A DNA stretch of 63,957 nt, taken from Dictyobacter arantiisoli. Lineage in GTDB: Bacteria > Chloroflexota > Ktedonobacteria > Ktedonobacterales > Ktedonobacteraceae. Each line of letters begins with the position of its first letter. Within the stretch, counting starts at the first letter, position 1. The notes below the pieces were generated by a model. The model made no database searches. It had not been told where the DNA came from and was given only the letters and a program-made list of their open reading frames with translations. A program made the translations under genes and the position numbers. The stretch covers positions 1 through 63,957 of the forward strand of contig NZ_BIXY01000035.1 of the NCBI RefSeq assembly GCF_008326305.1, in the 5' to 3' direction. Below are positions 9,496-16,821 of the stretch, one piece after another.

Positions 9496-10363
9496 ACGAC
9501 GCGCCCTCCTCGCGATGACGCCGAAATGCCAGACATCCATACGTCAGGCAGAGCGCGACCAGGCCAGTCAGGGTCAGGACCATGATATTGAGCAGAGCTA
9601 GCGGCAGAGAGGTCGTAAAGTGTGGATTGGTTGTGGGCAGAGCTGGTACAAGAGGAAAGAAAACCGGATAGACATAGATGCCGTTCGGATTAAAAATGCT
9701 CCACATGAGCACGTTCCAGCCCGGAGCGAGGTTGAACAAGAACCAGAGCAGCGAAAAGCCGACCTGGACCACGCGCAGGGGCAGGCAGCTCGCTAGCCAG
9801 AAGGTCAGACCAATGGCGGCGAGCGACGTAGGGACATAGACGAGCACAAACGCCAAGAGAAACTTCTGGAGCAACACCAGAGGCCAGCCCAGGAGAAGGG
9901 TCATGAGCGCGCAGAGCAGGTAGCCCAGCAGCACCGGCACGAACACTGCCAGATAATTACCCAGAAACTTGCCCAGGACGTAACCCACACACCCCTGCGG
10001 CGCGGCGCGCTGGAGTTCAACCATGCCCAGATGCTGATCTCGTCCCAGGCGATCAACGACCAGCAGGGCCGCCACCAGGCCAGAGAACATCACTCCATAG
10101 CTCGTGGTGCCATAGATGAGGGCATTGTTGAAATCCTCGGGGGTAAAGTGCAGCTGTATATAGAGCGAGGTGGGAGGCAGATGGTGAAAGTACAGCGCGA
10201 CCTGCACGGTCAGTAAGAGCAGCAGGCCGGTCGTAACGCCAAAGGCCACCCAGAGCCCCCAGCGCCTCCACTGCATGGCAAGCTCGGCTCGCGTGATGGC
10301 CCAGACCTGGCCACCAGCCGCAAGCGAGCCGCGCGAAGGCTCAACGCGAGGAAGTACGATCAT
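9482..10363 (-). CDS. ABC-2 type permease (second permease of the operon)
   Basis: 293 residues with a cytoplasmic N-terminus of about 30 residues and six predicted membrane spans. A conserved cytoplasmic loop (RLGRDQHLGMVELQRAAP) resembles the E...P loop of ABC-2 permeases. AAGGAGGAT lies eight bases before the ATG, inside the small upstream gene, and the ATG overlaps that gene's stop as ATGA. It is therefore translationally coupled on its 5' side and overlaps the next permease by 14 bp on its 3' side. Confidence 0.75.
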   Translation of the reverse strand: MIVLPRVEPSRGSLAAGGQVWAITRAELAMQWRRWGLWVAFGVTTGLLLLLTVQVALYFHHLPPTSLYIQLHFTPEDFNNALIYGTTSYGVMFSGLVAALLVVDRLGRDQHLGMVELQRAAPQGCVGYVLGKFLGNYLAVFVPVLLGYLLCALMTLLLGWPLVLLQKFLLAFVLVYVPTSLAAIGLTFWLASCLPLRVVQVGFSLLWFLFNLAPGWNVLMWSIFNPNGIYVYPVFFPLVPALPTTNPHFTTSLPLALLNIMVLTLTGLVALCLTYGCLAFRRHREEGASYANA

Positions 10364-10461
10364 TGAACAACATCCTCCTTTTTGCTAAAAATGATGATCC
10401 CTACAAGAATTGCCAGGGCCGTAATCTCCACCAGAGACACCGCCCGAAACAGCATGTTCAT
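10360..10461 (-). CDS. 33-residue single-span membrane peptide in the export operon
   Basis: A reading frame too short for usual gene calling. ATG 10461-10459 overlaps the stop of the anti-sigma/permease fusion (ATGA), and TGA 10362-10360 overlaps the start of the next permease (again ATGA). AAAGGAG lies upstream at a workable spacing. The product has a short N-terminus (MNMLFRAVS), a hydrophobic core ending GIIIF, and a charged tail SKKEDVVQ, that is, one membrane helix with a cytosolic positive end. The tight double coupling argues for a real transporter accessory peptide. Alternatively it serves only as a coupling leader for the permease. No homologue is known to me. Confidence 0.6.
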   Translation of the reverse strand: MNMLFRAVSLVEITALAILVGIIIFSKKEDVVQ

Positions 10462-11411
10462 CCTGAAAAACGCTCCTTTCTTTCGAGGAGAAGGAATGCC
10501 AACACCATAGTCAGAATGGCGAGAGCAAAGAGCAGCGGCCCTTGGTGCCAGAAGTGTTCATATTGCTGAAGCCCTGGCGTCGGCCAGAACGGCTGGGGTC
10601 CTCCCATCAGAAAGGTCTGCACGCCAGGCAAGAGGCGTAGTCCCCAGAGCAGTATGCAGACCACAAGAGCAGTACTGGTGTTGACCAGAATGCTCAGCAG
10701 CAGGGCAATGGCACTGAGACAGCAGAGCGGTGCCAGCCAGTTTGCCAGAAACCAGGCCGGGGTGACAATGCCCTGCACAGCCAGGAACGGCAGCACCAGG
10801 CCGCAGTTCAGCAGCAGGTTGTACCCGAAGACCAGACAACAACGCACGCCCAGCACCAGGCGTGGTGAGGTGGGCGTGACCAATGTCATTTCGCGCGCGG
10901 GATCGACCTCCCGACCGTAGAGAAAGGCCATACCGAACGCGGTACACAGAGCAGTCAGGAGAGCCGCTGTGCCTGGTGAATGCTGCCACGGGGGCAGATA
11001 CACCGTCAGGCTGATCAATGGCACAATGACCAGAGGCATCCAGAAAAGTTCGCGACGAATCAGGCGTGCTTGCGCCCGGAAATGCTCTGCGCACACCAAA
11101 AGCGCGAGTCCGCACGCTTGCAACAGGCGAGGCAAGTGGAGCCAGGGCGCAAGCTGGTGCGGCAGATCGAGTTGCTGTTCGATCTGCAAGAACAGATCGG
11201 CTCGCGGCGCAGGCGTGTGCACACTCACGGTTTGCAGAGCCTGACGGAGTTCCATCCAGTTCTGGACCTCTGCCTGGCAGAAGGCGCATCCAACCAGGTG
11301 AGCGTGGACCTTTGCTTGTTCCTCCACCGGGAGCGTGTGGTTGACAAACCATTCCAACTGGTCCACAGGACAATCGGAACGAGAAACAAGGTGTTTATGA
11401 TGCTGCGTCAT
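10458..11411 (-). CDS. anti-sigma zinc-finger domain fused to ABC-2-like permease
   Basis: About 317 residues. The first 40 hold CPVDQLEWF and HLVGCAFC (H-x3-C-x2-C), the ZAS/zf-HC2 anti-sigma signature. Residues from about 120 contain six hydrophobic segments and the loop YGREVDPAREMTLVTPTSP, matching the DPxxE...P loop of ABC-2 permeases rather than the single span of ordinary anti-sigma factors. It lies directly after the ECF sigma gene. ATG 11411 with GGGAG ten bases upstream is preferred; ATG 11432 would overlap the sigma gene. Inference: the permease part may hold the sigma factor at the membrane and release it on substrate or conformational change. Confidence 0.72.
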   Translation of the reverse strand: MTQHHKHLVSRSDCPVDQLEWFVNHTLPVEEQAKVHAHLVGCAFCQAEVQNWMELRQALQTVSVHTPAPRADLFLQIEQQLDLPHQLAPWLHLPRLLQACGLALLVCAEHFRAQARLIRRELFWMPLVIVPLISLTVYLPPWQHSPGTAALLTALCTAFGMAFLYGREVDPAREMTLVTPTSPRLVLGVRCCLVFGYNLLLNCGLVLPFLAVQGIVTPAWFLANWLAPLCCLSAIALLLSILVNTSTALVVCILLWGLRLLPGVQTFLMGGPQPFWPTPGLQQYEHFWHQGPLLFALAILTMVLAFLLLERKERFSG

Positions 11412-11415
11412 ACGT

Positions 11416-12024
11416 CTATGTCTCCCATCCATTGCGAAACAAGGCTGCCTTCAGGGCGTGCCGGGCGTAGCTCAAGCGGCTCTTCACCGTGCCCACAGGA
11501 ATACCAACAATCGCGGCAATCTCTTTGCACGCAAAATCCTGGAAGAAGGCCAGTTCCAGCACCTCACGATGTTCGGGGGTCAAACAGGCCAGAGCGAGGC
11601 TCACCTCCTCGTGGGTTGTCCGGCGTAACAGATCGGCTTCAGGTGTGGCCTGCTCGTCCACCAGATCCATGACCACCTCCAGTTCAAGACAGGTGGCGCT
11701 CCCATCCCGGCGCAGCGCCTTGAACGCCTGATGATGCGCGATGCCGAAAATCCAGCCCGAAGCCCGGGCAGTTCCTCGAAAGGTGTGGGCTTTCTGCCAG
11801 ATAATCACCATCACCTCTTGCAAGAGATCTTCCGCCAACTCTTTGTGTCCGACCAGGTGAAAGAGATAGCGAAAGAGCGGACGCTGAAAACGCGCATACA
11901 TCTCAGCCAGAGCTTCACGATCTCTGTTTGCTACTCGCAGCAGTAAGAGATAGTCGGAGGATTCTTGATACACGTCTCTGCTGACCCTCTCACATATATA
12001 TTTGGCAAATCCGCTCTGAATCAA
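11416..12024 (-). CDS. ECF-type RNA polymerase sigma factor
   Basis: About 202 residues with sigma-2 (EALAEMYARFQRPLFRY through EDLLQEVMVIIWQKAHTF) and sigma-4 (LTPEHREVLELAFFQDF, then GIPVGTVKSRLSYARHALK), the minimal ECF layout without sigma-3. It heads the operon and is followed within 4 bp by its presumed anti-sigma partner. The frame extends to ATG 12042, but that ATG overlaps AGGAGG, which stands nine bases before TTG 12024, so TTG is the better start. Likely role: transcription of this operon in response to an envelope or export signal. Confidence 0.85.
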   Translation of the reverse strand: MIQSGFAKYICERVSRDVYQESSDYLLLLRVANRDREALAEMYARFQRPLFRYLFHLVGHKELAEDLLQEVMVIIWQKAHTFRGTARASGWIFGIAHHQAFKALRRDGSATCLELEVVMDLVDEQATPEADLLRRTTHEEVSLALACLTPEHREVLELAFFQDFACKEIAAIVGIPVGTVKSRLSYARHALKAALFRNGWET

Positions 12025-12049
12025 CGCACTTGGCCTCCTCATACAGTAT

Positions 12050-12077
12050 GTACCCGAAAAGAGAGAAATGGTTCAAA
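12050..12077 (-). promoter_or_regulatory. candidate ECF-type promoter of the sigma/ABC operon
   Basis: Minus strand: TTTGAAC (12077-12071) containing the GAAC core common to ECF -35 elements, then a 15-bp gap and GGGTAC (12055-12050). It would give a very short leader ahead of AGGAGG and TTG 12024, consistent with autoregulation. This is a match by eye only. Confidence 0.3.
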
Positions 12078-12381
12078 CTGAAGAGAAATCAGAGGGCCAA
12101 AAGTCTGGGGAGCATAGGAAACGGCCTGGGAAGAGGCGCGCGAAGAGGTGTGCGGCTACCGCGTCGCAAGCGTTCTCAACGAGAGGATAAGCGGAGAACT
12201 GAGCCAGAAACAGAAGAAGCCGCAAACGGTTCCTGATCGAGATCTCTGGAGGAATGGCTTTCTTCTGTTTGAGCTATCTGTGAGAAGTGAGAGCGTGGAT
12301 GCAGTGACACCTATGATTGCTTGCTCCCATGCTCACAAATTCAGGTTCTGTATTTTCTGACCAGCGCTCTAGATAGAGCAA
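12078..12381. other. non-coding, GC-rich upstream region of the sigma operon
   Basis: The left part keeps the high G+C of the operon, then drops toward 12300. Short open frames occur here, but none has a ribosome site or recognisable product. It may contain eroded coding sequence. Confidence 0.25.
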
Positions 12382-12433
12382 AGTAAAAAGAGGCTCGCGA
12401 CCCTGAAATTCAGGATCGCGGCCTCTTTTTACT
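12382..12433. terminator. bidirectional terminator (52-nt palindrome)
   Basis: AGTAAAAAGAGGC (12382-12394) mirrors GCCTCTTTTTACT (12421-12433), with inner arms CGCGA and CCTGAA also pairing. Arms match at about 24 of 26 positions. The A-run before and T-run after the stem make it effective in both directions. It probably ends the minus-strand transcript of the 156-residue membrane gene. Confidence 0.7.
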
Positions 12434-12438
12434 GAGAC

Positions 12439-12635
12439 AGTGTTTGATTCCCATGCTCTTCGCCATCCTGGTGCATGAGTTTTCGCACCTGCGGTGCTCA
12501 AAACTGTTTTTAGTGTGTGGTGCAGAAAAGGTGCATAGCACCTTTTCTGCACCACACACTAAAAAGGGCGCAGGCGCGCAGGCGCCTGCCAGCAAGTGAG
12601 CAGCAAGATCCCGATGAGAGTGGGAATCAAACACT
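12439..12635. repeat. foldback repeat element, copy 1 (197 nt)
   Basis: Bounded by a perfect 15-bp terminal inverted repeat, AGTGTTTGATTCCCA (12439-12453) and its complement (12621-12635). Inside are a small hairpin GCACC-TGC-GGTGC (12486-12498), a perfect 28-bp palindrome with a 3-nt loop (12507-12534 and 12538-12565), and a GC-rich segment (AGGCGC/GCGCCT, about 12572-12588). No protein frame fits. A second copy in the opposite orientation lies at 54073-54270. The central stem has T-runs 5' and A-runs 3', opposite to a terminator. Confidence 0.8.
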
Positions 12636-12689
12636 TTGTGAGAGACATTTCTCGTTTCGCATGAGATATGTTCACTCGGACCCAGAAGC

Positions 12690-13160
12690 CTACATAGGTG
12701 GCATCTGTTGTGGATACTCGGCCCTGGGCTGGTTATATTGCGATGGCTCTTGCGGTTCCTGCTCTTGCGGAACGCGATACGGATCGGCATTCTCAGGTGC
12801 GGCACCAAAAGATGATACCTGATATCCTTCCTGGTACGATTGATATGGCGCTCGCTCAGGCGTTGGCATGGGTTGATAGTACGGCTGCTGCATATCCCTC
12901 TGTCCTTCACGAGGCTGCTGATATGAAGCTTGCCCGGTAGGCTGGTACGGAGAGAATGGCGCTTGCTGATTACCAACCCAGGACTGCGAGTAGAGACGAC
13001 GCGCAAACCAGATTACCGCTAATGCAATGAGTCCAATAAAAATGACATGGCCCCAGAATTGGGTAGGAAACACCCAGAAGAAAGCAAACAGTATCCACGG
13101 AAATCCGTAAAATCCTCTATGATATCGACGATGTCTTGGCCGATCATTAAACCAAAACAT
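12690..13160 (-). CDS. small membrane protein with Pro/Gln/Tyr-rich tail
   Basis: 156 residues, function unknown. The N-terminus is basic and aromatic (RPRHRRYHRGFYGFP), followed by two closely spaced hydrophobic helices (about residues 21-55). The remaining 100 residues are a disordered tail rich in P, Q, Y and E with repeated YQ and QQP steps. GAGGAGGATTACC precedes the ATG at ideal distance, so the gene is very likely real. Such tails on small bacterial membrane proteins often mediate clustering or surface contacts, but nothing here shows a partner. It is transcribed alone toward the terminator at 12382-12433. Confidence 0.7.
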   Translation of the reverse strand: MFWFNDRPRHRRYHRGFYGFPWILFAFFWVFPTQFWGHVIFIGLIALAVIWFARRLYSQSWVGNQQAPFSPYQPTGQASYQQPREGQRDMQQPYYQPMPTPERAPYQSYQEGYQVSSFGAAPENADPYRVPQEQEPQEPSQYNQPRAEYPQQMPPM

Positions 13161-13589
13161 GGTAATCCTCCTCGTGTCAGTTTGTCCGACGCAATGCTTA
13201 TGTCTATGCTACTTATTACTAATCGCTATATCCACTATATACAATATAACATTTAATATTTTCTATGTCAAGAGAAACTATTTAAGAGGACTTTTTGATT
13301 TATTCAAGCAATAACAAAAAAAAGCGCTATAAGTACTGAAGAAAGCCAATAAGAATAGCAACGACGCCTGATCGCGCTGAATAAATAGTAACTTAAATAC
13401 TACCCTTGTAAACGCAGCAAGGCCAACAAAATAAAATGCGCACCGACCCTTTTAGTACGCTAAATAAAATACAGGTATGTAAGATCACGAAGAGAGTTTG
13501 AAGGAGTAAGAATGAAGGTTTTTGTGCTGGATTATATCTCTGCAAGAAGAATGAGTCTGATTGGAGGGGTTTGTTGGTTTCTCAGGTGA
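13161..13589. other. non-coding AT-rich stretch
   Basis: Strongly AT-rich (notably 13220-13330) with no plausible frame. It probably contains the promoter for the membrane protein gene to its left; no consensus pair stands out. Confidence 0.3.
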
Positions 13590-13663
13590 TGGCTGGAGTG
13601 CAGGGATTCGAACCCCGATTACCTGATTCAAAGTCAGATGTCCTACCATTGGACGACACTCCA
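13590..13663 (-). tRNA. tRNA-Gln (anticodon TTG)
   Basis: Minus strand: acceptor TGGAGTG pairs with CACTCCA, followed by G and an encoded CCA. The anticodon arm is TCTGA-CTTTGAA-TCAGG, giving TTG at positions 34-36. The T arm contains GGGTTCGAATCCC. All arms fold normally. The plus-strand open frame that crosses it is therefore spurious. Confidence 0.95.
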
Positions 13664-14253
13664 ATATGCTTTACTTCCCTTATAATAGCTCTTTCTTTGC
13701 TGGTTGTCAATACACTTACTCAGCAAATTTTACGAGCTTCAAAAATTCCCTATGGGGTGAGCGGAAGTGGGATTGCAAAGGGAGGCCAGCCTATTGCCGG
13801 AGTTTGAAGTGTCCCCAAAAGCTTCCTCTTCTTTTGCCCGCCCCAGGCAGCGAAAGGGAAGCATGGGAAACAACATAAAAAAGGGAGAGAATAGGGCGCG
13901 GACCCTTTTCTCCCCATCATCTCAATAACCAGAGATGACACCATATGAGCGAGCTAAGCTTAATGGTTTACACATCAGGGAAAACCCCAACGTTTACTTT
14001 TCTTACTATCATTTATAACACAAGCAAGTGCACAAGAATATAGTTTTGTAGTCATTGTCAGAATTTCTTTATCTTTTTTTAATGTGGTCGATTATAACAC
14101 AACATTAATATATCCAATTGAATGCTATCTATTGCCGAAGCATATATTCCATTGAATTCCTATGAACACCTTAAAATGAAATCATGTCTGTAACACAAAA
14201 TTGTCCTGTAAGATTGCTAAAAATCCTGACACTGCTTTTATGCAAAAAGATTA
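13664..14253. other. non-coding stretch with one minus-strand terminator-like hairpin
   Basis: No credible gene. At 13883-13915 the minus strand reads GGGAGAAAAGGG, a short GC loop, then CCCTATTCTCTCCC and six T, a good intrinsic terminator placed upstream of tRNA-Gln. It would stop read-through from the flavin oxidoreductase side. The segment 14000-14220 is AT-rich and featureless. Confidence 0.45.
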
Positions 14254-14286
14254 AAACCGCCATCGGCGGCAGGAGGATTGCGGTTT
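14254..14286 (-). terminator. terminator of the LLM oxidoreductase gene
   Basis: On the minus strand AAACCGC (14286-14280) pairs with GCGGTTT (14260-14254) and is followed by TAATCTTTTT. It lies about 60 bp past the stop codon. Confidence 0.6.
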
Positions 14287-14348
14287 CTCCTGCTTGAGAA
14301 CGCTGTCCCCTTGCTTTTTAACTGGTCGATGACAGCCCACTAAATATA

Positions 14349-15200
14349 TTAGCGAATGGGAGGGCCTTGCTGAATGAAGGCACGTATTTCTTGCAAGGAA
14401 CCGCGCTCCCAGGTGATGTTTTCAATCCACCAGTTTGTTCCAACCTCTTCATATGCGGAGACCAGAGCGGCATCATAGCCGCGATCCTTGCCCTCTAGTT
14501 GTCCCCATTGCACAGTCGCATATGGCTGTGCCTGACGCTCCTCACTTTGCTGGGAGCGTACATAGCGGAAACATTCTCCAACTTGCTCGGGAGTCATTTG
14601 CTGCGTAAAGCTCAAAGCTTTGCCAATTGGAACTACGCCATCCCAGCGGGCAGCGCGACGCATCGGCTTCTTATTCGGCCAGACCCCTCCAACCCAGATA
14701 GGGACATGTGGTAGTTGTACCGGACGTGGCAAATGGCGCACATTATCCAATTGATAATACTGGCCCTCGTATGAAATATGCTCACCGCTCCAAAGCAATG
14801 TCAGGATCTCCAGTGCTTCATCCAGGCGCTCACCATAGGTTTTGCTATCGGCGGCCTCATGATAATTGACATATTCAATACCACCACCAGAACCCACTCC
14901 CAGAATAATGCGCCCATTTGAAAGATGATCCAGCGTCGCCACCTCACGCGCCAGTTTCCAGGGCCGCCGACGGGTGACCGGAGTTACCATCGTCCCTAAT
15001 TTGATCTGCTGTGTCCGCATCGCCATTGCCGCCAGCATAACCCAGGGATCGCCTACTTCATCCCCCCATTTATCGCCAATATGATCCCATAAAAAGAAAC
15101 CATCCCAACCTGCCTCTTCAGCCTCATGCGCAACCTGTGTTACCAGATGTATATCAGCATAATCGCCATGGCAATTAGGAATTGCAATACCAAATTTCAT
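14349..15200 (-). CDS. LLM class flavin-dependent oxidoreductase (luciferase-like)
   Basis: 283 residues matching the bacterial-luciferase-like TIM barrel: N-terminal MKFGIAIPN, AEEAGWDGFFLWDHI, the LGTMVTPVTRRRPWKLAREVATLD segment and GRIILGVGSGGG. These enzymes use FMN or F420 to oxidise or reduce small organic substrates. The GVGSGGG and DHLSNGR blocks are common in F420-type members, but the cofactor cannot be settled by reading. It is a single gene with its own terminator downstream, divergent from the GT4 gene. The C-terminal 60 residues diverge from typical members. Confidence 0.8.
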   Translation of the reverse strand: MKFGIAIPNCHGDYADIHLVTQVAHEAEEAGWDGFFLWDHIGDKWGDEVGDPWVMLAAMAMRTQQIKLGTMVTPVTRRRPWKLAREVATLDHLSNGRIILGVGSGGGIEYVNYHEAADSKTYGERLDEALEILTLLWSGEHISYEGQYYQLDNVRHLPRPVQLPHVPIWVGGVWPNKKPMRRAARWDGVVPIGKALSFTQQMTPEQVGECFRYVRSQQSEERQAQPYATVQWGQLEGKDRGYDAALVSAYEEVGTNWWIENITWERGSLQEIRAFIQQGPPIR

Positions 15201-15547
15201 TCATTGTCTCCGTGCTTCTATTTTGGTCTCTATTATACGACAGTTTTAAGCTACTTTCAGCCACGATCACCCACCGACACATTCACAGCTTCATCACAAC
15301 ACACGGATAGCCATTCTGAAAACACTATCTCATCAAGACGGAAGCCAACCATGACTACTTTAATAGTTTTAGCAAAGTGTAGTCTATATATATGCACACA
15401 GATGATGTAAGTATTTATGGCATCGGGAATGAAAGCTTGCTGGATACTTCGATCATTGAGAATATGAAATAAAGCGTCAAGATTCCGCTCTACGCGTAAC
15501 GATAGAATAGATGTTCGGCCAGAAGATAGTGAAGGAGTCAAGACGGT
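15201..15547. other. divergent intergenic region
   Basis: Separates the minus-strand oxidoreductase gene from the plus-strand GT4 gene and should hold both promoters. No strong consensus pair was found. The ribosome site AAGGAG of the GT4 gene ends it. Confidence 0.3.
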
Positions 15548-16714
15548 ATGAAAATTGCGCAGATCGCTCCCCCCTGGGTTTCACTTCCTCCACAAGCCCA
15601 TGGAGGAACCGAGAATGTTATTTATCAACTTGTTGAAGAGTTAGTCGAGCTTGGACATGAGGTAACAGTATTTGCCCCCGCCGATGCCCATACTGCGGCG
15701 AAACAGGTCTCCTTTATTCCAAAATCATTGCTCACTGAGGGCGTTCCCTGGCAGGCGAATTTAAAAGCCTATTACCATTTACATAAGTCATTAGAATATG
15801 TTGCTGAACATGATTTTGATGTCGTTCATACTCATCTCTCTTCGAGTAGCGATATGTACATCTTCCCACTGGCAACCATGTTGACGACGCCCCATGTGAC
15901 AACGCTGCATGCCTATTTCCCATTTGATCGTACGACGGATAACTGGATTGGCGATGCGGATCACTATTTCATGGAATGGGCGAACCATGTCTCATTGGTT
16001 GCAATCAGTGAAAATGCTCGTCGACGCGTCTCTCATACAACAGGTTTTGTCGGTACTGTGCACAATGGTCTACGCCTCGATCAGTACACGCCAACGGCTC
16101 CTTCCGCAGGGGATTACTTTGTCTGGTTGGGACATTTTACGTATGAAAACGGGGCTCATCTGGCGATTGAGGCAGCGAAGTGTGCCGGGGTACCACTCCT
16201 CCTCGCGGGCGTGAAAGAGCAATATAACCGAGACGCAATGGAATATTATCGCCATCTCGTTAAACCATCTATTGACGGTGTGCAAATTCGCACGGTAAGA
16301 CTAGCTTCGACGCGGGATAGGATCAACCTGCTCCGTCAGGCACGCGGATTATTGCATCCCATACAGTGGGATGAGCCATTTGGAATGGCTTTGATTGAAG
16401 CGATGGCAACTGGTTGTCCAGTCATCTCCCTGGCACGTGGAGCTGCGCCAGAGCTGATTGATCATGGACATAGTGGATTCCTCGCGCACAATCTCCATGA
16501 AATGATCGCGTATATCAAACACATCGATGAAATCCAACGTGAAGATGTACGAGACCATGCTGAACAGTATTTTTCATCCCGCATCATGGCAGAAAAGTAT
16601 CTGCACATCTATACCAATGAGATTGCAGCACGGAATTTTTCTGCACGTGAAGCTTCACATATCTCAACCCAACCATTGCATCCCATCAATACTCACAATA
16701 TGCTCTCTGTTTAA
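15548..16714 (+). CDS. glycosyltransferase family 4
   Basis: 388 residues with a GT-B fold: N-terminal MKIAQIAPPWVSLPPQAHGGTENV (the GGTE nucleotide-sugar loop), VVHTHLSSS, a central HNGLRLDQY, and the C-terminal donor-binding EPFGMALIEAMATGCPVI with the E-x7-E pair. GT4 retaining enzymes transfer sugar from UDP- or GDP-donors to lipid or polysaccharide acceptors on the cytoplasmic side. AAGGAG stands ten bases before the ATG. It is transcribed alone. The last 40 residues are low in conservation features. Substrates are not predictable from sequence alone. Confidence 0.85.
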   Translation: MKIAQIAPPWVSLPPQAHGGTENVIYQLVEELVELGHEVTVFAPADAHTAAKQVSFIPKSLLTEGVPWQANLKAYYHLHKSLEYVAEHDFDVVHTHLSSSSDMYIFPLATMLTTPHVTTLHAYFPFDRTTDNWIGDADHYFMEWANHVSLVAISENARRRVSHTTGFVGTVHNGLRLDQYTPTAPSAGDYFVWLGHFTYENGAHLAIEAAKCAGVPLLLAGVKEQYNRDAMEYYRHLVKPSIDGVQIRTVRLASTRDRINLLRQARGLLHPIQWDEPFGMALIEAMATGCPVISLARGAAPELIDHGHSGFLAHNLHEMIAYIKHIDEIQREDVRDHAEQYFSSRIMAEKYLHIYTNEIAARNFSAREASHISTQPLHPINTHNMLSV

Positions 16715-16747
16715 CAATGGCACTGGCGGTCAACATTATAGCGACCC

Positions 16748-16786
16748 GGAACAGCTTCACCAAAGAGTATTCAGTGAGGCTGTTCC
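16748..16786. terminator. hairpin between convergent genes
   Basis: GGAACAGCTTCAC (16748-16760) pairs with GTGAGGCTGTTCC (16774-16786), 12 of 13 bases, loop 13 nt. No T-run on either side, so termination is not assured. Confidence 0.45.
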
Positions 16787-16821
16787 AGATAGACAAACCT
16801 GCTACCGCATGGCACACACTA

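Noticed and set aside
12148-12360. 70-codon frame upstream of the sigma operon as a gene remnant
   Set aside because: No family could be recognised and no homology can be shown by reading; left as non-coding.
12507-12565. Central 28-bp palindrome read as an intrinsic terminator
   Set aside because: In both orientations the stem has T-run on the 5' side and A-run on the 3' side, the reverse of a terminator.
13571-13807. 78-codon frame over the tRNA-Gln region
   Set aside because: It reads through the antisense of a well-formed tRNA and is not protein-like.
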